This document shows, one piece after another, positions 21,961 through 36,608 of a DNA stretch of 64,000 nucleotides. Made by a program: the position numbers and the translations under genes. Origin of the DNA: Atopsyche davidsoni (Eukaryota; Arthropoda; Insecta; Trichoptera; Hydrobiosidae); NCBI GenBank assembly GCA_022113835.1, contig JAILWY010000003.1, forward strand, positions 10,563,501 through 10,627,500, written 5' to 3'. Position 1 is the first letter of the stretch, and each line of letters starts with the position of its first letter. The notes beneath the pieces are model-generated. The model was not told where the DNA came from. It ran no database searches and was given only the letters and a program-made list of their open reading frames with translations.

Positions 21961-24900
21961 ATCATTTTCGGTACTCCTGACTTGCAAGCGATAGAAAACA
22001 GCAAACAGTAAATCAAACTTTATTTTAGTTCAGCTCCTCGAGAGTGTCATGTCTGCGAGTCGGTTTTAAACCTTTTAAAAAATAAACATCGTATCTAATG
22101 CAAATTCTTGTTATTTTTCCACTCCACTTCCCAAAAAAGGGAAACCGAACAATTATCGACATAGAAATAGGAAGTGTCAAGCGTTATTTTAGAAATCTTG
22201 CAACACTAGCGAATCTCACGAGAAAAGTCATTCGCGATTCACCTGCAAATGTAGGTGGGAAATCTCTCCCGCGAGCTCAACGACACCAAAATAGGGTCAC
22301 CTCTATTTGTGAAGTGTGCCCCTATTAATAAATAAATGGAACAGAATCTCATTCCCAGATTACCCGTGCCGAACGATATTGTTTTTCCCTGACAGAGTGC
22401 CTCCTCGTTTTTTTATGAAATAGAAATATTAAATATTCAACGAAAGTTTTCAGGGTCACGGCCGCTGAATCCGCGTTGTCGCTTGCCGGGCATTCGAATC
22501 GGGCGACACGAGATTCATCAATGAACCCGACGACTCGAAAACACAGCAAAATACAATAAAAAAAATAAAGAACAAAAACAACGCAGGTATTTACAGTAAG
22601 CGGTATTTTCCTCGCGAGTGACGCAAATGTAACTTTCTCCGTCACAAATTAAGGACGATCATTTTTTGTATATTTCGATTATAAAATTCAAGATCAGACC
22701 GACCGGATGCGGTTTTCGGTAGACGGATATGCAATAGAAATAACCGATATCGGTTTGAGGAGTCCGCGCCGCTCCGGCTGCCGCTTTTCCTACCGCGCAG
22801 TGGTGCATTGCAGCTCGCTACGGTTCTCGTCTCCTCAATGACAGCGAGGCGTTTTGCAACTGATGGCATCGATATTTGACATTAATCTGGGGAAATAGAT
22901 AGGTATTATTTGAAGGCTTTATGCAAAATTTCCAAATGATAGAGGCGCGTGCCAACTCAGTATACAAGATGTGTATTATAAATCATTAGCACATAATTTT
23001 TTTTTTCTAACAAATTACGTGTTACCCAATTACCCAAACAACACAGTCGGATGATAGACTACTAAATTGAACGTAGCAGAATAGTATACCTATATAAAGC
23101 GGGAATGTCTTCGATTTTATAGCGGAATTCACTTCTAGACCTCCATCGTTGGTGCTACCGCGAGTAGGACTAATTGCAAAAGGAGCTCCCTGCTGTTGCG
23201 TTGTTCCGAAGTGCGGTGAATCAGAACGGTGCTGCAGTCGCAACCTGGTATCGCAATACGGTCACGGGTAAACGGCGATGGTTTGTACGGAATATGATTA
23301 TTTGTTCTCACAAGAAGTCGGTCGTGCCGGGAGCGTTGCGCAACGCGGCGCGTCACGCCCGGCGTCCTCCGCCATCTGAACCCGAGTCCTCCCCAGCCCC
23401 TGCAGGTGACTTTGCTCGACACATTGCCGCGCACGTTGCACGTTGCGACCCAACTGACGACCGAACGGTAACTAGCCAGCAGCGTCCTCTTTAGCTTTGT
23501 TTACTTAGGCGAAACCGTAAAAAAATGCATGTCGTATCGCTGCGGATGAGGCCGGCTCGGAGATTTGTTCGCATCTCAATATATGGCTAGTGGTTTATAC
23601 AATTTAAGCTGGCACGCAAATGAATTTGAAAATTACGAGTGTTAACCCCGTGCGCTATGAGAAACCGCAAATAAACAGTTTTGCCAGTCGAGGAATCACC
23701 TCACCAGCTTGGGGCGGCGTCTACTGAGTGTCGGGATTGCACAAAAATATATAAAATATTCAAACAAGGTTAAAATATTAAGGAGTGCAATTGTTTACGA
23801 GGAAATGTGTCCGAATCGAAGCAACGACGTGCCGCGGATGACTTCAGCAATGACACGGCGAATAAATCAAATGCCAAAGATTTCAATTTCCATCAATCAT
23901 CCGCGCGTTCATGACACAATAATTTGAGTCGCCTCCAAAAAAAAAAACAATTCAAACTACTCAAAGCGTGTCCCATATTTTAAATTTATTGATGCAGATG
24001 AATCATAAATATAAATAAATATACTATTTAATTGGATGTAGTAGTGGATTTATTGAAGTCATTTGGATGATGATCCACAATTTTTTTTTTACAAGCGCTC
24101 TACGCTTATACGCAAACGATGCGTTTAGAATAATATATACCCATAATGGTAAAGAAAGCATTTTTTAAAAGGTAGGGAGTACATTTGTTAATTTTCAGAG
24201 TATATTTGTACAACTGCACGGTTACGCAGTGAATCCATTGTATGCGATGCGTCAAGAGTGGAAGCGATGTCCGAATGGAACACAGCAAAGGGAAACGGAA
24301 TGACTCGAGTGAAGCGAGCCGCCGGAGAGGTCCCGCAGTGGACTACACAAATATTTGTCGGGAGAGAAGAAAGCTGCGGGCCACTGCTGCACGTGGCCCT
24401 CATGGTCAGCTGTGGCGGACACGTGCGCTCGGCCTTGGCGGCCCAAGGTCGCGCTCTCGGCCCGGCCCTGCGTCCTTGACCGCAGCCGCCGCATCGCAAC
24501 ACGTGGCCCGCCCGCCACGCGACAACATGAAGCTACAGCATGTGAAATGTGTCAAGAGATCCGCATAACTAAATTACGCAATTTTTGAATAATGTTTTTG
24601 AAAATGATCAGCTGTCGCGTGTGCATGAAGTATATCTGCGGTCCTCTAGCGGGCGAGGCGGGCTCGAGCTCGCGTGGCGGTGCTCGTTTCGCAACATTCA
24701 TGAATTTCAGCAATCCGAACTGTCCATAACTCTGAGCCGCCATTACTGTCGAGTAACAGTAATTTTAAAAGCAACAAAAACACATCTCCAAAAGTAATGA
24801 CATCTTAGCCGATATTCCTTAGCGGATCTCTCTTTTGGTATAATCATATTTTGTGTTAATAGACACTTCAGTCTGGAAATATTTTTACGGTTTATTTATA

Positions 24901-27864
24901 ACCGTAGAAAGCAAATTTTTACGTGTTTTTAATTTTATTATAATCGTCATCGGAATGCCAGATAATTTATCTCCTCCGCGAGCAGGTTTCATTTTTCATA
25001 ATTTCTCGTATATATTTGATACTTCACAACCTCCCAAAGTGGGACGGTTATGTTTGGTGTGACTTTCATATAAAAATACGTGCCGAGCGGACGGCGCGCA
25101 CGTGGGCGGGCCCCGAGGAAGGTTTGGAGCCACTTTCCGGAACGTAACGAGTAACGGGCCCTCGCGCCAGCTCCGCCTAGCCCCGATATGGCCAGGGACT
25201 CCCAAACGGGGAGGCGTTGCTGACAAAACCGTAGCTCGTCACTTGAAATTCAGCACTACTGCATAAATGTACGAAAGCTGCTACGATATATTCGCGGTTT
25301 TAAATATCAACATTCGGCTACTTTATTTAGTCAGTAGATATATGTCAGGCACAAATATAACGATTTTAAGATAAAGTGAAAACGTCTGGAAGTCAAATGG
25401 CACAAGAGGTCAACTGAACAGATGTGCACGTTCCGTGTAAAAGCATTTCTAAAATGCAGCCGCGGTCCAAAACAAGAAGCCATTTCACTCGCTGCCCATC
25501 AAGCGTGACGCAACACCCGACGATCAGCGTTGTGAACAAAATGTACAGTAAAATTATCAAATTATCATTCGCCGTGGCGCGCGCGCACACTTCTCCCGCA
25601 GGTGATGCAGGCAAAAAAAAGAGAAAAGGTCAAGTGAATTAGTCAAAACGGACACGGCGGTGTCACGACTGGAGATATCGGGGTCCTGTTGACTCTGCCG
25701 AGTGCCCACGCACGACATGCCCGAATGCGGCTTCGGACAGGTTTATTTCATTTTATAACTTTTTGCCGGCGATTGCGTAAACTCACGCGTCGCGCATTAC
25801 GGCATTGCGCGAATGTGTTTATTGTAAAAATATAAGCGATTTGATTTTTATTGATCCATAAAATGCGAATTGCAATTTCGACACCCGCTTGGGTAGGAAA
25901 CCATATTTAATGCAAAGTGAGTCCGCGACGCCGTCGATGGGGTTGTATTCCGATTGCATTCGCTTAGTGTAAAACAATTAAGCGATCAAGTGTTGCATAA
26001 ATCAGGAGAAAGGGAAAATGTGATTTATACCCTTTCATAAAGAGCCTTTCGTTTTCATAACACAACGTTAAAGCATAAATCCGAGATAGGTTTTAACCGT
26101 CGACACAGGGAGCCGGGGAATAAATAGCCCGTTGAGATCCGTTATACCTGTTGACGTCCTTGATGAATAATTTAGAATAGATGATCTAGCATAGGGGGGT
26201 CGGGTCATGGGAGTCACCTGCAAAAGTATACATCACGAATTGGATGCAGATAATTTGTAAATCACTGATCAAAGAGTTATTGTTTAAAAAAATAAAATAG
26301 CACTGTTTAGTCATTTAGTGTTTTAATGCATCCGATGGAGTAAAATGTTGTCGTAAATAACGAGAAACTTATTCACTTTGCGACGAGGCATTGCATTTCC
26401 CCGTAAATACTAAACGGACGGGCAGAAGTGTTATCACCCAAAGGCGGAAACGGCTGCCGGTCGTGATTGGTGAAAAATTAGATTCGGCTGAGGGAGGTGC
26501 ATTATTCACACGAGCGTTATAATAAATGGCGGACGTGAAAAATATAAAGCGGTCGCCCGGAATGGGCGTATTTTAAAGTAATGTGTTTTGTTTGGTCTGC
26601 TGTCGAGGTGAGAAACATATTCGTCTTGAATAATAATGCGCGCTGATAACCATCAGCTTCGTTTGCAATTAGAAATCAGGATGTCCAACTTCGGGCCCCA
26701 CCAGCAGACTGCAGCACAGTGGGCCGGAAATTTATATTTATAATATATATATGTGTGTGTGAATAAATATAGATATACACAATAGTTAAGAACAACAGAT
26801 TAAATTTATTAAATTGCATACAAAACAGTTTTATATAAATAAGGTCAAATATGTTATGCGAATATGTGCCTGTGCACTGCAGATTTATTTAACTTGTAGT
26901 GGGTATTTTTACTAAAAGGTATCATTTTGTGCGCCCATATCATCACTTCGGACAAAGATAATTTGAAAACAACAATGAAACGATATGCATTTTATTTTAA
27001 TTCGCAATTATTTAATGGTGTGAAACTGTTACAAAGCGTGCCCGCAGTGCGGTGAGTGATATACCGAGCATGGAGAAGCAGGAGGAAATGCTTTTTGCGC
27101 TTTCCCGTGCATTTGACAGTGTCGGCGGTGCTTTCTCCGGACCACTGTGCGGCCGGCACGGAGAGCAATGTGCGGCCCCCAGCGCGAGTGCACGCGACCG
27201 AGTCCTGCAGGCCACTGCGGCTGGCGCATTCAGATAATGTTATCGCAGTTCACTAATCTCTAGTGTTAAATGTTGTTGAGTCTGGTTACGAAAACCTTCG
27301 AAGTTTATGTAATGTTTTGATAAGTAACAAAGTTTTACAACATCGATAAGAACAACAGACTAGATTTTAATATAAACCAAGGATTAAGCGCTCATATGCT
27401 TGCGGCATTGTTATTCAATTTCTGTAAAAATAACTTTAAGTATATAATATATTCAAACGATTAATTAATTAATTAACAATTTCTAATAATTGTTATCGAA
27501 AAAAATGTTTTTTTTTTTTTTTTTTTCATAGTCTTTAGTCGGTTGATAATTATAGAAATAAATTCTAAATTGCTATATATTAAAATATTGCATTTGAAAA
27601 GTGCGTCAAAACGTGACGTCCTTGTGTTATTTTTTTTATTACGCCTGAAATGTTTGAACGCACTGACTATAATTTTAACCCAACTGTTGTGCAAAACAGC
27701 AGTTTTTTTTTTATGAACTTTTGCAAGTTATATTTATATAAAATTATATTACGAACCGCAGGGTTTTACAGGTAAGAGGAAATTAGCGAACCCGGTAATT
27801 TGATTAAGAATTGTAACTAGTGTAAATTTATAAGTACTGTAAGCCTTATGCAGGTCTGGGGATA
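21961..27864. other. Non-coding DNA, no gene seen
   Basis: AT-rich background with CpG-rich islets (for example about 22.7, 23.3, 24.4 and 25.1 kb). Open frames in these islets occur on both strands with no family match. A TA/TG dinucleotide repeat lies at 26742-26761. Confidence 0.5.
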
Positions 27865-27990
27865 AATCTATGGAAAAAGGCATTGGAAGGAAAAAAATAC
27901 CTTGGACGCGGAATATGCGACAGTGTATGGAAATCGGGAGTACAGCCGAACTTATAAGATAAGATAGACATATGTTTACCGACCAACAAA
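27865..27990 (+). mobile_element. Non-LTR retrotransposon fragment, 3' end (copy C)
   Basis: The short frame KGIGRKKIPWTRNMRQCMEI followed by GSTAELIR matches the C-terminal segment of copies B, D and E. It is interrupted by stops soon after. Confidence 0.62.
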
Positions 27991-30900
27991 ACCTACAAAA
28001 TTTTAACTTAACATCAAATATTTCAGTGTTGTTGGTGGACGAGTATTGCGTCACTGGAAAACAACAACGAATAAAATAATCCAACCAACGTTTAAATAAT
28101 AAGGTCACAATTAAGATTGTTGGTTAATTACAACAAAGTACCGCAAATTCAGATTCCTTAATTGTTACCGCAAAGCGGCAGCTGGATTTGTATTGCGAGA
28201 CAGCCTTTAAAGGTCAGAATTAAGCAGCCGAGAATTTTTCGCAGCCACTTGAGATATTTTTAGATAAATTTAGCATAAAATTAATTTCTCCTTCGCGGAA
28301 TCTCAGCGCACACCATAATCAGCTCTTTGTTAATTATGTGTGTTCTGACATGCTTATTGATTTATGGTTTTAATTTATACTATAAACGATTACAACGTTT
28401 GACGACAAACATGGCTTGCTTTCGAAACTGTTTCATTGTTTATTGTTTGATAAACTTGCGTATACCGCGATGAGTGCTATTCTGAAGCTGATTAAAAATT
28501 TGGTTTATTTTATAATTCGATACTAATTATTTTCTAAAAAAAAAAAAAACAATCCAAAAGTCGATTGTAAAACATAAACAAAGCCTATCGCTTTAAGAAT
28601 ACTAGATAATAATGTCAGAACATCTTTCAATATGAAAACTTCGCAAGCATACATTTACATTTGCCGAGTCCCGAATGTGATTTACAACCCTATAACTCTG
28701 GGTAACAAACGGCTCATACTTATATTTGAAGAAACACGTATATCACAGATGCAAAAATGTCGCAAGTGATATTTTCCCCAGATGAAGTAGTGGTGCGTTT
28801 GTAGAGGCGCGGGGAGTAGGGGTTTCGCGGTCCCGCGCCCGCGGCTAGTATGTGTGTCACGATTTATTATAGAAAGGGAAATTTTGATACGTCTAACTCG
28901 GAGCACACTTTTGGGCCGGCAATTTACACTAACAATTCAATAGGTCGTTATTCGGAATGGTAGAAACTCGGTGCAGCGGCGCCCGCCGAGCCTCTCGCCG
29001 CGTGATCGTGGAGTTTGTTTTTTATAATGCGATGCGGAAATGGAAAAAACACCTTCACGGCCCGCGCGGTGTTGTCACGCGGCGGTAACCCAGTTTTTCA
29101 CTATTCTATTATTTAATTAGGTATTTGTACCTCTTCGACATTGATATTGTTCTTACCTAAGACTCGCTTAAAAAAAAAGTCTTGCGCAGCTCACGTGTGT
29201 CCACATAGCACAGCGTGTTAACTAAAAAAAACCTTTTATGTTATGAAGTCTTTGGTGGGTTGCTTTGAAAATACACAATACGCTTAATATTTTATTAATT
29301 TAAAAATTACATTGACTCGTTTAAAAATAATCCGATCTGGTAATCTCTACTCATTACTGTCGATTTTTGCACGTCGGCACGCTGACGACTTCTCCTAATC
29401 ACAAGCACAGCGTATGCCTTATATTTTCAGTCGTTGAGGCAAATTTATCATACATGACTGTTACTGGTAATGAGCATACATACATTAGGCGGTCTATGCA
29501 CGCAATGGAGTTAAATGTATGCTTAGCTTTCACATCCACTGCACGCCACCAAAATTCACCCTAGCGTTGTGCGATGTTATAATATATCTGTGTAAATTTC
29601 TGACATATATGGTTTGGTGATATTTAAACTTTTTTATTAATACTATGCATGAAAATAATATATACATTTTTTTTTAGTAAAAAAAAAAAAAATAGTGAAA
29701 TATGAGTAGGTTTTCAAAGTTTGCGTCCATTTTCATAAAAATCAATATCTTAATTATTTTCCCTATTTTCTGTGACTTGATTTTTAGGGAATATCCACAA
29801 TAAGCTTGGTGATTTTTGAGAAATTTGAATAAAGGTGTCAAAGCTTCCCCACTCGGTTGATCAGCATTCAGATAAAATACGACAACAAAAAAAATATAAT
29901 CTCCTCATCATTAGTTCGGCAGAGGCAGTAACTGATCAGATACTAGGTGTGAAAAAATATGTGCTAAGTAGGCGTCGAGTAAGCGATCAATAGCGGGGCT
30001 GTGTAATCCGTCAATGGAGATGCTTATCCGCGAGGGGCGTGTGTGCGTGCGCGTGTGTGCGCGTGTGCGCGTGTGTGCGGGCTGGCTCGCCCCCCCCGCC
30101 CCTCCCCGCCCCGCCCGCTGCCGCCTTTCTCCAGTCTAGCCGCGTGTGACGTAACGCCGGGTTTCATAATGAAGTCTGATTTCACGTCTGCGCACCCGGC
30201 GATGCCCCCCCCCCCCGCCCCCGCTTCCACCCGCAACTGCTAAATAAGTAACAGCTGATTTGAGTCGCTCTTGTCAACGAGGTGGGTCAACGGAAAGCTT
30301 CGATCGCATCTGCCGTGCGAGGCACGGGAAACTAACCGTACAGTTTGTCAAAAAAAAAAAAAAAAGTCCAATTTTCAAAAGTGATTTAAATTAAATAAAA
30401 GATTATTCAAATTAAATATCGACAGCGACTCCGAATCATCTATATTATTTGTTCTAGTGTCCAATTTCAGTGCACGTCGTGGTAGCCCAAACCAAACGAC
30501 CGTGAGCCCAATTACACCGGCCAGGTGAGGACAGGAACCGACTTGGCGACTCGCAGTGGTGAATCGACGGCTGTATCGATTATTGCTTAAGCCCTCTACA
30601 CCCGCTGAGACACAACCGACAACAGGACGGTATTTAGTCATCGGCGTCCACTTTTGCAATATTTACTCAGCCTAACCAATAAACAACACCCAAGACAATG
30701 GCATGCTATTGACTACTTGCAAATCGGTTGCGAGTTATGTCGCAGCGGGTGTAGGCGGCCTTATTACTCCTCTTGTGATTTATTCATAAATTATCTAACG
30801 CTATAGTAAATTTAATTGGAAGTAGTTCTTTCATTCACACGAATGTTTCTGGTGTTAGTGAAAATAATTGATGATAATTTGCTATTCAATAAAATAAGCG

Positions 30901-33900
30901 TACCGATAAGATAGCATTTCGAAATATATTAATAAAAACACATTATATAGATTTGGAATCACAACTTAAGATGTATTTTGTGAACATTAACAGCTATTTA
31001 TTCTGCAATAAATCTGATAATATAAAAATAAATTATATCCGAAGGTAGATGAGTAAAAGCGAAATTTATCAAAACGATATTTCATTCCGCTCGAGTGGTA
31101 GTAGCAATAAATTATGCGAAGACGTATACTTAATTAGCATTGAAGATTATGTAAAATCGGCCCAGAGAATACTGAGAAGGCATTTGACAATCAAACATCA
31201 AATAAACCGAAAACAATACATATGTTTACAAATTGCACTGTCGTGAAAGATGAAAAAATTAAAAAAACAAAGTCATGTCTAGAACGCTGACCTGTAAAAA
31301 AATCCTAATCAATAACGAGCCCTTTGTAAATAATACGACTGGGAACATAATTTGAAGAATCTCAGATGAGAATAAAGACATTGTCTATTTTAGATAGAAA
31401 AAAGACGCGCAAGGTTCAATTGCAAAACATGTTTTGGTAATTAAATCACCTCAGGCCGTCAATGAAATTATTTCCATATTTTTTAACGTTTGACTCATCC
31501 ATATCGACAAGCAATCATGACTCATATACACTAAGTCGAACGAAGAAAGCTAGTTTTTTTAAAACAGCTACACGATAGGTACGTATTCAATGGCATGCAG
31601 TCCTCGTTGAATGCATTACAAACTTTATAAAATGATATCAGATATAAAAAAAATATACATGCATATTTGTAGCACTCTCGCTTGTTAGTTATTGATTTTG
31701 TATAACAATAGTACTGAAGCTGTTTTTCATTGCATATCTAAACAATATTTAAAATGGTTGGGAGATAATAAACATCTTGAATTTTGAGCGCTTTCGCCTT
31801 TCGCGGGCTGTATCTGATTATACGTAGTATGTACTACAAACCAGTCTGTCGCGGGTATGCAAGTAACTTTTTTTAATGAATAAATACATATATGCATGAT
31901 ATCGTTATAATAATTGATTTTTTCATAACAATTATCTTTCATAATATATATTATTTTATTGAAAATAATAAAACAGCAACACAAATATTTGCATTTCAGC
32001 GAAGAACACATTTTTATGGCACTCAACCAGAGTCTGTTGTGAGTGCTATAAAAAGTGACAACATTAAACCTTTACAGTATCAAATTATATTTTTTTTAAA
32101 ACAACCACTATAAATACTGAATAGATAGTTAATAATATATATTCGTACGTACAATTCTGTGTATAAATAATACAAAAAAAGTGTATATAATGCATGAGAG
32201 TCGGGCCGCGCACCTGAGCGGTGACCCGGCGACATTCCCCGACCTACAGTCACTTTGAGCACCAGCGGACCCGTCGAGTGCACACTTCCAAAGTAAACAA
32301 TCACTTTTAAATAATCGCCATACACATGTATTTGATTTAAACTCTCAAGTTTGCAATGCAATTAACGTCAAGGAATTTTCCATTTTACTAGACTATTCGG
32401 CGAGGCTCCTTATCTCCCGCCCGGGGGCACTCGTGTCTCCGAGTTGATAATGCTCTTTTTATTGAAAAAAATAATGCAAATTGTTATAATGTATTTGGGC
32501 GTGATAGTTATTGTAATTATCGTGACCGAATGTCACTCAATGCGATGTAAACAAATACACAACCTCAGTGAGGCCGGTGAAATACGGAACGGTCGGTCAC
32601 CGAAACGCCCGAGTGCTCTATCGGTCGTCTGAGTGGAAAAAACCTACGTTTTTGTGCAAACACACTCGATTATCATCGCCACGCTGTATATATAATAATA
32701 TACTTTTTTGCACCGCTTTAAAAATATAACGGATGCATTGTGAAGCGCATTTGTATTGTGCACTGTGCCAGCTTGAAATGCATTATATATATTTATTTTT
32801 AACACTTGCATCTTTAGAAAACATCTGTATTACTTTTTTTATTTATATATTAAACGCAAGCTTCACAGGATGGTACAAAATGACAGAAATGACAAAGTTT
32901 ATAGTAAGAAAAATATGCGGTATAAATGATTTTTATCTCGATCAACAGTTAATCATACCCTGAGCCGACCCAAAAGCGAAGTAAACTGGAGTATAGAAAT
33001 GATTTTTAATACGAGTAACTGTGGATGGTGAATATTGGAAAATGGGTTGGAGATCGTTCCACCCGAAATGACACAAAATCGGTGGAAGATAAAGGCAGAA
33101 AATTACTTTAAATAGTATGTATGTAATGTAAAGCGAACCAGAGCCGACGGATAAAACAAATACGTCGTGTGGTAAAATCGGGGGCCCGCGGCGCCTCTGG
33201 AAGGCGGTTCGGGCCCGTTTCGGCCAGACCCGCCAGGCCAGGCCCTCAAGGCTGCGGCGGCGGAGCATTTTCTCGGAATTCCTCGCAATGTCGTCTGCGC
33301 CGCACAGGGCCTTCACGCCGCGCCTGACCGCAGTCTTCGCGCCCGCGGCCCGGCGAGCTCCGAAACTGAACCGATTTGCTCGGAGCCTCGGGGCGTTTCG
33401 CAATTCGAAACTGCCGAATTTGCCGAGAAGGTGTTGCGAAATCAATGGAAAAAAAGAAAAGTTCCGATCTGCCTCAATTTCGCCGCCGAGTTGCGCCGCC
33501 CGCTTGCAGTTGAAAGTTCCGCAGGAGAATTCGAGTGGTCTATATTTATGAATACGCAATTCGCCGAGAGCGTGACCGTTGCATTGTCTAGATAACGAAT
33601 TTACCTTCATCGCTGCGAACGGTCTAGACATCGTGACAGCCGAAGGAAATAATAACGGTATCAATATAAAAATTAAATATTCATACTCGGAAATTGATAA
33701 ATCGGAAAGCAATTTGAATTCTCGATGCTGTCGTGTTGTTTTTTTAAAAAATGACTTTCTGCTGATGCTGAAAAATGGATAGAAGGCGTTTACTATACTT
33801 CAGGGCGATGGCGAATATCACTCGGCCAGTCACATACTCGTGCATAGTTGGAGCTGTTTTTTCAAGTCAGTGGGTTATCGGCCCGCGTAGGTCGGCTGCA

Positions 33901-36417
33901 CTGTCGCCGCGCCCGATACGATCTCCGCTCTTGCGTAAGACCGGTCTGCGGGGCCGACAACAATTAACAAACACTGAAGGCAGCACAGCCGCGCGGACTG
34001 CACAGAAAAACCGGAAGTGGCGACAGCGCACTCCACAAGCCGATCACATAAACCGACAAGGGCACTGTCTAACAATTCAGAGGGTGTACAGGGTTTAAGC
34101 TGGGAGATTGTGAAAGCATTTCGTAATAAATCTTTAGTAAACAACTATCACATCTCAAAATTATATTTTACTTTCTCAATGCATTGATTCGGGAGGCTTC
34201 TGTTGTCAATAGGGGGAAGTCTTTTTTGCCGATATTTAAATTTTCGTGAATGGAGAACGTGTGTTTGAAGATGTAATCATGGATATGCTGATTTTTACAG
34301 CTACTCTGTGAATGAATAGTTTGCAATGAATAAAAGAAAAATTGATAATTTTAAACGTGTTTACTGAAATTTCAGGGGCAAACGATGGTACCGTGAAAAT
34401 GGTATTTCAAGACTTTCGATTTGTTGAAAAATCAAACGTCCTTGCCCTATCGCCCGCGAATCTATTTCGTCTCGGAGTGTTAAAACTTTTGAGGATACTA
34501 AACATCAACTAACCTGATCTTCCTCCTGATAATATCACATGTCCTTTTATATAATTAGGAGTAAACCCTTTTTTTAGCTGCCTTACCCCCCAGCCACCTT
34601 TTTAATCCTCCGTCCTTTCAAATGTTAGAATTCAAAGTTTACAGTAATATGTTCTTTGTGACATTTTAATAATTGTTAAAATTACTTCTCAATGACACTG
34701 TTTTTGGGCCGTGATTTAACCTAAAAGTCCTTTCGTCAATCACTTGTATTTACAAATCATTTCAGACATCAGAACTTTCACAACGATAAAAAATAGATAT
34801 TACAAGGTTTGAGTGTCAAAACCCATTGTTGAATATTTTCTATATCTATTTCACAAATCTATCCAATACAATTGACACATTTTTATTTCCAGGCATTGTT
34901 GACTAATGTTCGGAAAGTCCCCGACGAAATTTATATCCATGTATTTTCAATTCGCGAAGAAACAATAAAAATACGAATTATTTTCACGTCGTAGCAAATA
35001 AGTAATTTAAAAGTAATTACACAATTTGTCGCGGCCGACACTATCGTCTTTTCAGAGCTGATAAGAAGTATTATGTTCACAAAATCGTTCGATGGAATAT
35101 TCTAGACGAAATATTTTACACGTTTTGTCTGAACTCTACACCGATTAATCTATAATAAAATAGTTAATTAAAATACGCCGCATCTGATAGGCATTTGCAA
35201 CGTTCTGCGGTCATCCAACCCGAGTCTGCTGCGCCATTACGGTATAAATCACAAAACTAAATTTATTTCAACATCGTACACATTAATACTCGTCAGTTTT
35301 TTTGTAATATTTTAATATAAAATATAATTGAATACATCAGTTCTCATATCAGCTGCTAACAAAAAAGATTATAAATAGGATTAAATATTCAAACGAGTGG
35401 AAAATACAAAAAATGGTTCTTATCGATCTACACGGGCAAATGGTCTCAGTTGAACACAAAGAAATGTATTTATTGATAGCTTGTGATTTTTCTTGGTCAA
35501 TAGTGTAACTTTAGAAATTTCTAAGCATTTTAGACCATCTTTTATTTAGGTCCATACTAATTACAGATCTATTTACAATTTGACGACGGAGCGAAACTGT
35601 ATTGTAAAAAAAATTATAGCACTGTGCGCATCAATGTTATAATGTCAGTAGTGGTAAATTTTATATCGACTTTCGTTCAGTATTTCTATAAAATAAAAAA
35701 AAAACGTAAGCTGTGATGTTTTAGCGATGTGTCGATATATTGATAAATTATCGACATCCCGGCGAGCAGCCGTCCCAAATACCGAGAAACTTTCCTAACC
35801 TCTCGACCCCGAGACTATCAGATCAATCAGCGGGTCGGATAAGATCGTAATAATAACAATTTATTCAAAACACGCACGACGTGAATGGACCGTAAAGTAT
35901 AGAAAGCGTGCTGCGGCTGGGGCGCTCGGCTGAGGGCAACAAAGCATGGGGAATCTTCCCATGGACTCGTCTTTGTCAAAACCTACTTGACATAAGATCT
36001 AATTTATCTATCAATCGACCTAACAGGAAAGAATAAGGATTAAAGATTAAAATACAGTATTTTGGGTCTGTTTGAATTTAATCACACATGAAATCGTACA
36101 AACTGCAAATTATTATTCTGAAATACAAATAATTCGTTTTCAATAAATTCCACACAACAAACATATTGTCCGCGAGTGCTTAACATCTAACGTTAGAGAA
36201 TTTTAATGCCCGAGAGGTCACATAAACCATAAAAACAAAGAAACAGAAGTCAACCTCTGGGCCATCGAAGAGGAGTCTCCAGACACAGGTCCGTGTGATT
36301 AAATATTTTAACGAACCATATTCTCGAGTTTTTATATAAAATTACCCTTAAGACGGCATAGGATGGTATTTTATTTTATTTCAAAACATAGCCTAGCCAA
36401 TTCGTCAGATTATCGGT
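27991..36417. other. Non-coding DNA, no gene seen
   Basis: AT-rich background with islets. A GT/GC alternating tract and C runs lie at 30037-30216. A CpG-rich islet at 33.2-33.5 kb has open frames in several phases but no recognisable protein. Confidence 0.5.
30037..30079. repeat. Alternating purine-pyrimidine (GT/GC) tract
   Basis: Forty-three bases of strict G alternating with T or C. Such tracts favour Z-form DNA. C-rich sequence follows at 30090-30120, and a run of 12 C lies at 30205-30216. Confidence 0.85.
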
Positions 36418-36608
36418 GTTGAGAAGCCTTGCGCCGAATCGGCCGCACTTGTGACCACTTCCATTGAATCGCCTTTCCTCAGAGGAGGTTGGTGACCATC
36501 TCGCTGAACATATGTTTGCCCTGAGCCAGTTTTACTAATTCGGCTGTACTCCCGACGTCCAGCTGATGGCGCAGATCCCGCATCCACGTTAGTTTTCTCT
36601 TTCCAAAA
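36418..36608 (-). mobile_element. Non-LTR retrotransposon fragment, 3' end (copy D)
   Basis: On the minus strand it reads GKRKLTWMRDLRHQLDVGST, then AELVKLAQGKHMFSEMVTNL and L followed by TGA. This is the best preserved version of the C-terminus, with no internal stop, and it ends where the other copies end. The sequence to 36418 is probably its 3' tail. Confidence 0.7.

Noticed and set aside
21153..22016. 287-codon minus-strand open frame
   Set aside because: It lies in a CpG-dense block where stop codons are rare. All strands show long frames, the composition is Gly/Arg/Pro low-complexity, and there is no family resemblance.
26526..26576. 16-codon frame MADVKNIKRSPGMGVF with a reasonable start context
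   Set aside because: Too short, with no good donor or following exon seen and no family match.
32942..33712. 256-codon minus-strand open frame
   Set aside because: No recognisable motif. The middle follows from a CpG-rich islet, the ends are ordinary AT-rich sequence, and an opposing frame is open too.
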